Shown: positions 7,597 through 9,961 of the stretch, piece by piece
Position numbering within the stretch: the stretch's first letter is position 1
Layout of the letters: every line of letters begins with the position of its first letter
Source: Terriglobia bacterium
Lineage (GTDB): Bacteria > Acidobacteriota > Terriglobia > UBA7540
Assembly (NCBI GenBank): GCA_030042795.1
Contig: JASHYZ010000288.1
Location: 1 to 9,961, forward strand
Direction: 5' to 3'
DNA: 9,961 bases
Made by a program: the position numbers and the translations under genes
The notes under the pieces: model-generated
What the model saw: only the letters and a program-made list of their open reading frames with translations
The model's database searches: none
What the model was told of the DNA's origin: nothing

Positions 7597-8475
7597 TCAT
7601 CGGAGGGGCTGGTTCAGTTGCATCGCCATCAGCGCGAAGGACCCGGCGATGATGAGTACCGACAGGATGGAAAGGCCATCCCAAAGAATCTCAGACTGGC
7701 GTGTCTCTGGTTCCCCCTCAGGAACCAGGTATCCCAGCAGAAATCCCGAGGCAAGCCCTCCCAGGTGAGCGGCGTTGTCTACAGCGAAGAAAAGACCGAA
7801 TATGAAGATGTAGATCACCCACCGCCAAAGCTGTGCACGATAGACTTTGCCGAGACCGCCGTGATGGAAGCTGGCGCCGATCAGCACTCCGACAAGGCCC
7901 AAAATTGCACCCGAAGCTCCAATCGATATGCCGCCCGGGCTCCACCAAAAGCTCAGCATGAATCCCACAACGCCCGTGACGAGGTAGATGACAACAAACT
8001 TCGTCTTGGTAAACATCGACTCCACCATAGGCCCGAGGTCGATGAGGCACCAAAGGTTCATGCCGATGTGGAAGATACCGGCGTGGAGAAACATCGCCGT
8101 CACTAACCGCCACCACTCACCCCTATACACCATGAGCGGACCGTACTTGGCCCCCAGGCGGACCAGAACTTGCGTATCAATGCCTCCGAAACCAGTGCTC
8201 GACCCCGCCACCTGGGACGCGGCTACCTGGCTCAGGTACCAGCTAATCCCAAACATTGCAATGTTGACGGTGATCAGCAGCGCGGTGGCTGTGCCGGGAA
8301 TGGGTATGACGCCCAGGATCTTGGTGCTTTCACCGTCGCCCGTTCCGCGCCGGCGCGCCGGGCGGGCTGCCGCCCCGCACATCGGGCAGACGCTGGCGCC
8401 CCGGTCAATGAGGGCCCGGCAGGAGGGACACATCTTGAAGGCTGAGGCCGGACTATCTTCGCGTGAGCCAAACAT
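7597..8475 (-). CDS. Rhomboid-family intramembrane serine protease with N-terminal zinc ribbon
   Basis: From the ATG at 8473-8475 the product has 292 residues. A cytosolic zinc ribbon comes first: CPSC at 16-19 and CPMC at 30-33, followed by a basic linker. The rhomboid core follows a first helix (about 61-80): EWWRLVTAMFLHAGIFHIGMNLW, where HIGMN provides the HxxxN oxyanion residues His136 and Asn140; GASGA with nucleophile Ser188; and NAAHLGGLASG with catalytic His227. All the residues needed for Ser-His catalysis are present, so it should be an active protease cleaving membrane-anchored substrates in the inner membrane; the substrate is unknown. An in-frame TTG at 8575-8577 would add 34 residues and has AGAAGGA 3 nt upstream. 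The ATG lacks a clear Shine-Dalgarno, so the start is uncertain; I prefer the ATG because it sits just before the zinc ribbon. The gene is divergent from the 56-aa gene and rlpA. Confidence 0.92.
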   Translation of the reverse strand: MFGSREDSPASAFKMCPSCRALIDRGASVCPMCGAAARPARRRGTGDGESTKILGVIPIPGTATALLITVNIAMFGISWYLSQVAASQVAGSSTGFGGIDTQVLVRLGAKYGPLMVYRGEWWRLVTAMFLHAGIFHIGMNLWCLIDLGPMVESMFTKTKFVVIYLVTGVVGFMLSFWWSPGGISIGASGAILGLVGVLIGASFHHGGLGKVYRAQLWRWVIYIFIFGLFFAVDNAAHLGGLASGFLLGYLVPEGEPETRQSEILWDGLSILSVLIIAGSFALMAMQLNQPLR

Positions 8476-8611
8476 GGTTGCGCTGACGATCGAAACTGTT
8501 CCAATTTGAACGCTGTATCGGGAGAGCTCTTTAAGCTCCGCCAGGGTTGGTCCCGGCTCGGCCGGCTCAAACTTCAATCGTCCTTCTCATCCTTTCACAC
8601 TCGAATTTCTT

Positions 8612-8639
8612 TTGTCCAGTCCGCCGCTCCGGATAGAAT
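8612..8639 (+). promoter_or_regulatory. Candidate promoter of the small-protein/rlpA unit
   Basis: TTGTCC (8612-8617, 4 of 6 to consensus) and TAGAAT (8634-8639, 5 of 6) are separated by 16 bp. The predicted start near 8646 leaves a leader of about 13 nt that contains GAGGTG (8650-8655) before the ATG at 8659. This spacing also argues against the in-frame ATG at 8638, which would lie inside the -10 box. Confidence 0.5.
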
Positions 8640-8658
8640 GGGCTTCATTGAGGTGAAT

Positions 8659-8829
8659 ATGACCTTTGAAGATGCCGGCCGCAGCGTGGATCGCGAGCTC
8701 AAGAACCTCAAAGAGTGGCTGGATCGCAAGGTCGAGCCCAGCACCCGCCGTGAAATGGCCGACGGCCTGCGCAAGATAGCAGAGCGTTTGGCGCAGCTCG
8801 CCGACCGCCTGAACTCGCCGGAGCGCTGA
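8659..8829 (+). CDS. Small helical hypothetical protein (56 aa) upstream of rlpA
   Basis: The ATG at 8659 is chosen because GAGG (8650-8653) lies 5 nt upstream and a promoter-like -10 box ends at 8639. The in-frame ATG at 8638 and a farther one at 8506 would have no such signals. The 56-residue product is highly charged and free of Cys and long hydrophobic runs: [20 protein letters not shown], then a second helix (about 30-52, with heptad-like Leu/Ile at [15 protein letters not shown]). This looks like a short antiparallel helical hairpin or coiled coil, probably cytoplasmic. I recognise no family. Its stop TGA (8827-8829) overlaps the Shine-Dalgarno of the next gene, so the two are likely co-transcribed and translationally coupled. 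Confidence 0.65.
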   Translation: MTFEDAGRSVDRELKNLKEWLDRKVEPSTRREMADGLRKIAERLAQLADRLNSPER

Positions 8830-8836
8830 GGCAGCC

Positions 8837-9559
8837 TTGTCGAGCGCCTTGAGAGGGAAACACCGCGAGAACCCTGTCCTTCGAAAGGCCACTGTACTCG
8901 CTCTGGGGCTTTCCTCCCTGCTGGCGACAGGCTGCTTGCACCGCCGCCGTCACCACAAACCCGCGCCCAGCGTCCCTTCCAAAGCGCCGGGCGCCCCGGC
9001 TGCCCCCGTGGTGCAAAACCAGGAAGGGGTCGCCTCCTGGTACGGTCACCCGTTTGACGGCCGGCCCACATCGAGCGGCGAAATTTTCAATATGCATGAC
9101 CTGACGGCAGCCCACCGCACCTTGCCTTTCGGCACCCAGGTGCGCGTCCACGACCTCGACAACGGGCAGGATGTGGTAGTGCGCATTAATGATCGCGGAC
9201 CTTTCGTTAACGGCCGCATCCTCGACCTTTCCTACGGAGCGGCCCGGCAGATGGGGATGATCGGAGCGGGCACAGCCCACGTGCGGCTGGAGATCCTCAA
9301 TCCCGCGGTCTTAAGCCTGCCGGGCATTTTCGCTGTCCAGGTAGGCGCGTTCCGCGACCGCGCGAACGCGGATCGGTTGCGTGACCGCATCGCGCAACGG
9401 TTCCAACCCGTGATGATCCAGAGCTTCGATCGCGGTGACGGCATGTATCACCGGGTGCGCGTGGGCCAGTTGTCAAGCGAGGAAGCGGCACAGGAACTGG
9501 CGCGTCAACTGCTGCAGTCCGGACTCGTTACCGATACGTTTGTGGTGCGACTCAACTGA
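8837..9559 (+). CDS. rlpA: RlpA-like lipoprotein (double-psi beta-barrel) with C-terminal SPOR domain
   Basis: The 240-residue product has a lipoprotein signal ([14 protein letters not shown], lipobox LATGC, Cys33), then a basic and Pro/Ala-rich linker. The double-psi beta-barrel (about 63-154) includes GVASWYG (64-70), SSGEIFN (79-85), [10 protein letters not shown] (91-100) and VRINDRGPF (115-123). Glu82, His93 and Asp119 fall where RlpA proteins carry their conserved active-site residues. The SPOR domain (about 164-238) begins [21 protein letters not shown] domains bind glycan strands stripped of stem peptides at division septa. Some RlpA proteins are lytic transglycosylases of such strands; activity here is inferred. 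No in-frame ATG precedes the signal peptide; the TTG at 8837-8839 has GAGG (8828-8831) 5 nt upstream, so TTG is taken as the start (another TTG follows four codons later). It follows the small gene by 7 bp. Confidence 0.92.
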   Translation: MSSALRGKHRENPVLRKATVLALGLSSLLATGCLHRRRHHKPAPSVPSKAPGAPAAPVVQNQEGVASWYGHPFDGRPTSSGEIFNMHDLTAAHRTLPFGTQVRVHDLDNGQDVVVRINDRGPFVNGRILDLSYGAARQMGMIGAGTAHVRLEILNPAVLSLPGIFAVQVGAFRDRANADRLRDRIAQRFQPVMIQSFDRGDGMYHRVRVGQLSSEEAAQELARQLLQSGLVTDTFVVRLN

Positions 9560-9569
9560 TTCGGAGACC

Positions 9570-9600
9570 GGGGCTCGGGATCCGGGGTTCGGGACTCGGG
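9570..9600 (+). other. G-quadruplex-compatible G-run array just after rlpA
   Basis: Five runs of three or four G (9570-9573, 9577-9579, 9584-9587, 9591-9593, 9598-9600) are separated by loops of 3-4 bases. This satisfies the usual G3+N1-7 rule on the coding strand, starting 11 bp after the rlpA stop. It would lie in the rlpA 3' untranslated RNA and overlaps the left arm of the inverted array. Confidence 0.55.
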
Positions 9601-9760
9601 TTGCAGCACTTGGCTGTTGTGCCCACTACGAGTTTCCGCGAAACCGCTGCCATGGGGCAGTCCTTCGAGGACGTCTCGCGAACCCAGACTCGTGAGCCCG
9701 GAGTCCTGAAGCCCGGATCCCGAACGCAACCCGAGTCCCGAACACCGAATCCCGAGTCCC
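9571..9760. repeat. Inverted array of GGACTCGGG-type units downstream of rlpA
   Basis: The left arm (9571-9604) and right arm (9726-9760) are near-perfect inverted copies about 35 bp long. Within them 18 bp are exact: 9587-9604 pairs with 9726-9743. The 121-bp interior has further degenerate right-handed units from about 9684 (such as GAGCCCGGAGTCCTG). Each arm is itself a short tandem of CGGGACTCGGG-like units. No coding is evident in it. It could form a large hairpin serving as a 3' end, or be a copy of a dispersed intergenic element like the one at 3965-4112. Confidence 0.7.
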
Positions 9761-9792
9761 GTGCCTTACATCGCTACGCCAGGAGGGAAGTA

Positions 9793-9900
9793 ATGCAGAT
9801 GGACAACTGCATCTTTTGCAAACTGTGTCGCGAAGGTGAGAAGAAAATCCCTCAACGATCCCGCCGCTTCTGCCGAAGTGATCTTCAGGGTATGCCTTAA
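9793..9900 (+). pseudogene. Short ORF with HIT-protein-like N-terminus, ending after 35 codons
   Basis: AGGAGG (9781-9786) sits 6 nt before ATG 9793, the strongest Shine-Dalgarno in the window, and a second ATG follows two codons later. The product starts MQMDNCIFCKL, very like the start of HIT-family (histidine triad nucleotide hydrolase) proteins, which commonly begin MDNCIFCKI with a zinc-binding CxxC. It then departs from the family: the usual continuation (GEIP..KVYEDD..AF) is not seen beyond a weak EKKIP, and TAA comes at 9898-9900. HIT proteins are about 110-140 residues with an HxHxH motif, none of which fits here. One other forward frame stays open to the window edge without recognisable HIT content. 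Either a broken HIT gene, a frameshift in the assembly, or an unrelated real 35-aa Cys-containing peptide. Confidence 0.4.
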
Positions 9901-9961
9901 CGAGTTGATTCTGCTCAATATCTTGGGTTGTCAAGCGTCGGCACCCCAACAGCTTGGGCCT

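Noticed and set aside
7187..7684. 165-codon minus-strand frame between the rhomboid gene and the efflux operon
   Set aside because: It overlaps the rhomboid C-terminal coding region in another frame, shows no recognisable domain, and the opposite strand is equally open there.
7348..8106. 252-codon plus-strand frame across the rhomboid gene
   Set aside because: It is mostly antisense to the catalytic rhomboid core, low in hydrophobic order and with no ribosome binding site worth noting.
8506..8658. Longer N-terminus (ATG at 8506 or 8638) for the 56-aa protein
   Set aside because: The extension runs back over the promoter-like boxes and the divergent rhomboid upstream region, while the ATG at 8659 has a well-placed GAGG.
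9571..9760. CRISPR-like repeat array
   Set aside because: The units are short, degenerate, contiguous and arranged as inverted arms, with no regular spacers and no cas genes.
9626..9949. 107-codon minus-strand frame across the rlpA downstream region
   Set aside because: It runs through the inverted repeat array, so much of its sequence is repeat-derived, and no family is recognisable.

Overview
The window is GC-rich bacterial chromosome with ordinary, vertically inherited-looking genes. The gene set (a DUF885 metallopeptidase, a CzcCBA-type metal efflux operon headed by a small membrane protein, a zinc-ribbon rhomboid, an RlpA/SPOR lipoprotein) and the intergenic GGACTCGGG-type inverted arrays most resemble Acidobacteriota. 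That placement is inference from family resemblance and was not computed. The envelope genes (RND pump, periplasmic adaptor, outer-membrane factor, RlpA) show a Gram-negative (diderm) cell.

Layout: positions 2-697 (+) hold the C-terminal part of a DUF885 protein cut by the left edge. It converges on a minus-strand operon that reads, in transcription order, a 149-aa membrane protein (7165-6716), outer-membrane factor (6644-5337), periplasmic adaptor lipoprotein (5252-4113) and RND pump (3955-812). The last three form a tripartite pump that moves metal cations from the periplasm or inner membrane to the outside. The DFG...D...E motif in the pump's fourth membrane helix points to the CzcA-like (divalent cation) side of the family. 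A candidate promoter (TTGACT-17 bp-TAGATT) sits so close to the first ATG that the mRNA would be nearly leaderless.

Upstream lies a 431-bp non-coding stretch (7166-7596) with two small dyads, then a rhomboid protease with an N-terminal zinc ribbon (8475-7597, minus). Divergent from it is a two-gene plus-strand unit: a 56-aa helical protein (8659-8829) and an RlpA-like lipoprotein with a SPOR domain (8837-9559). A TTG start, with its Shine-Dalgarno overlapping the preceding stop, suggests the two are translationally coupled. At the right edge a short ORF with a very strong Shine-Dalgarno begins like a HIT-family protein but stops after 35 codons.

The most unusual signals are non-coding: two GC-rich inverted repeat arrays, one inside the efflux operon between adaptor and pump (3965-4112), the other just after rlpA (9570-9760, including a G-quadruplex-compatible run). 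They share an architecture and may belong to one dispersed element family. I see no CRISPR array, transposase, tRNA, rRNA or phage gene, and no clearly new multi-gene system.
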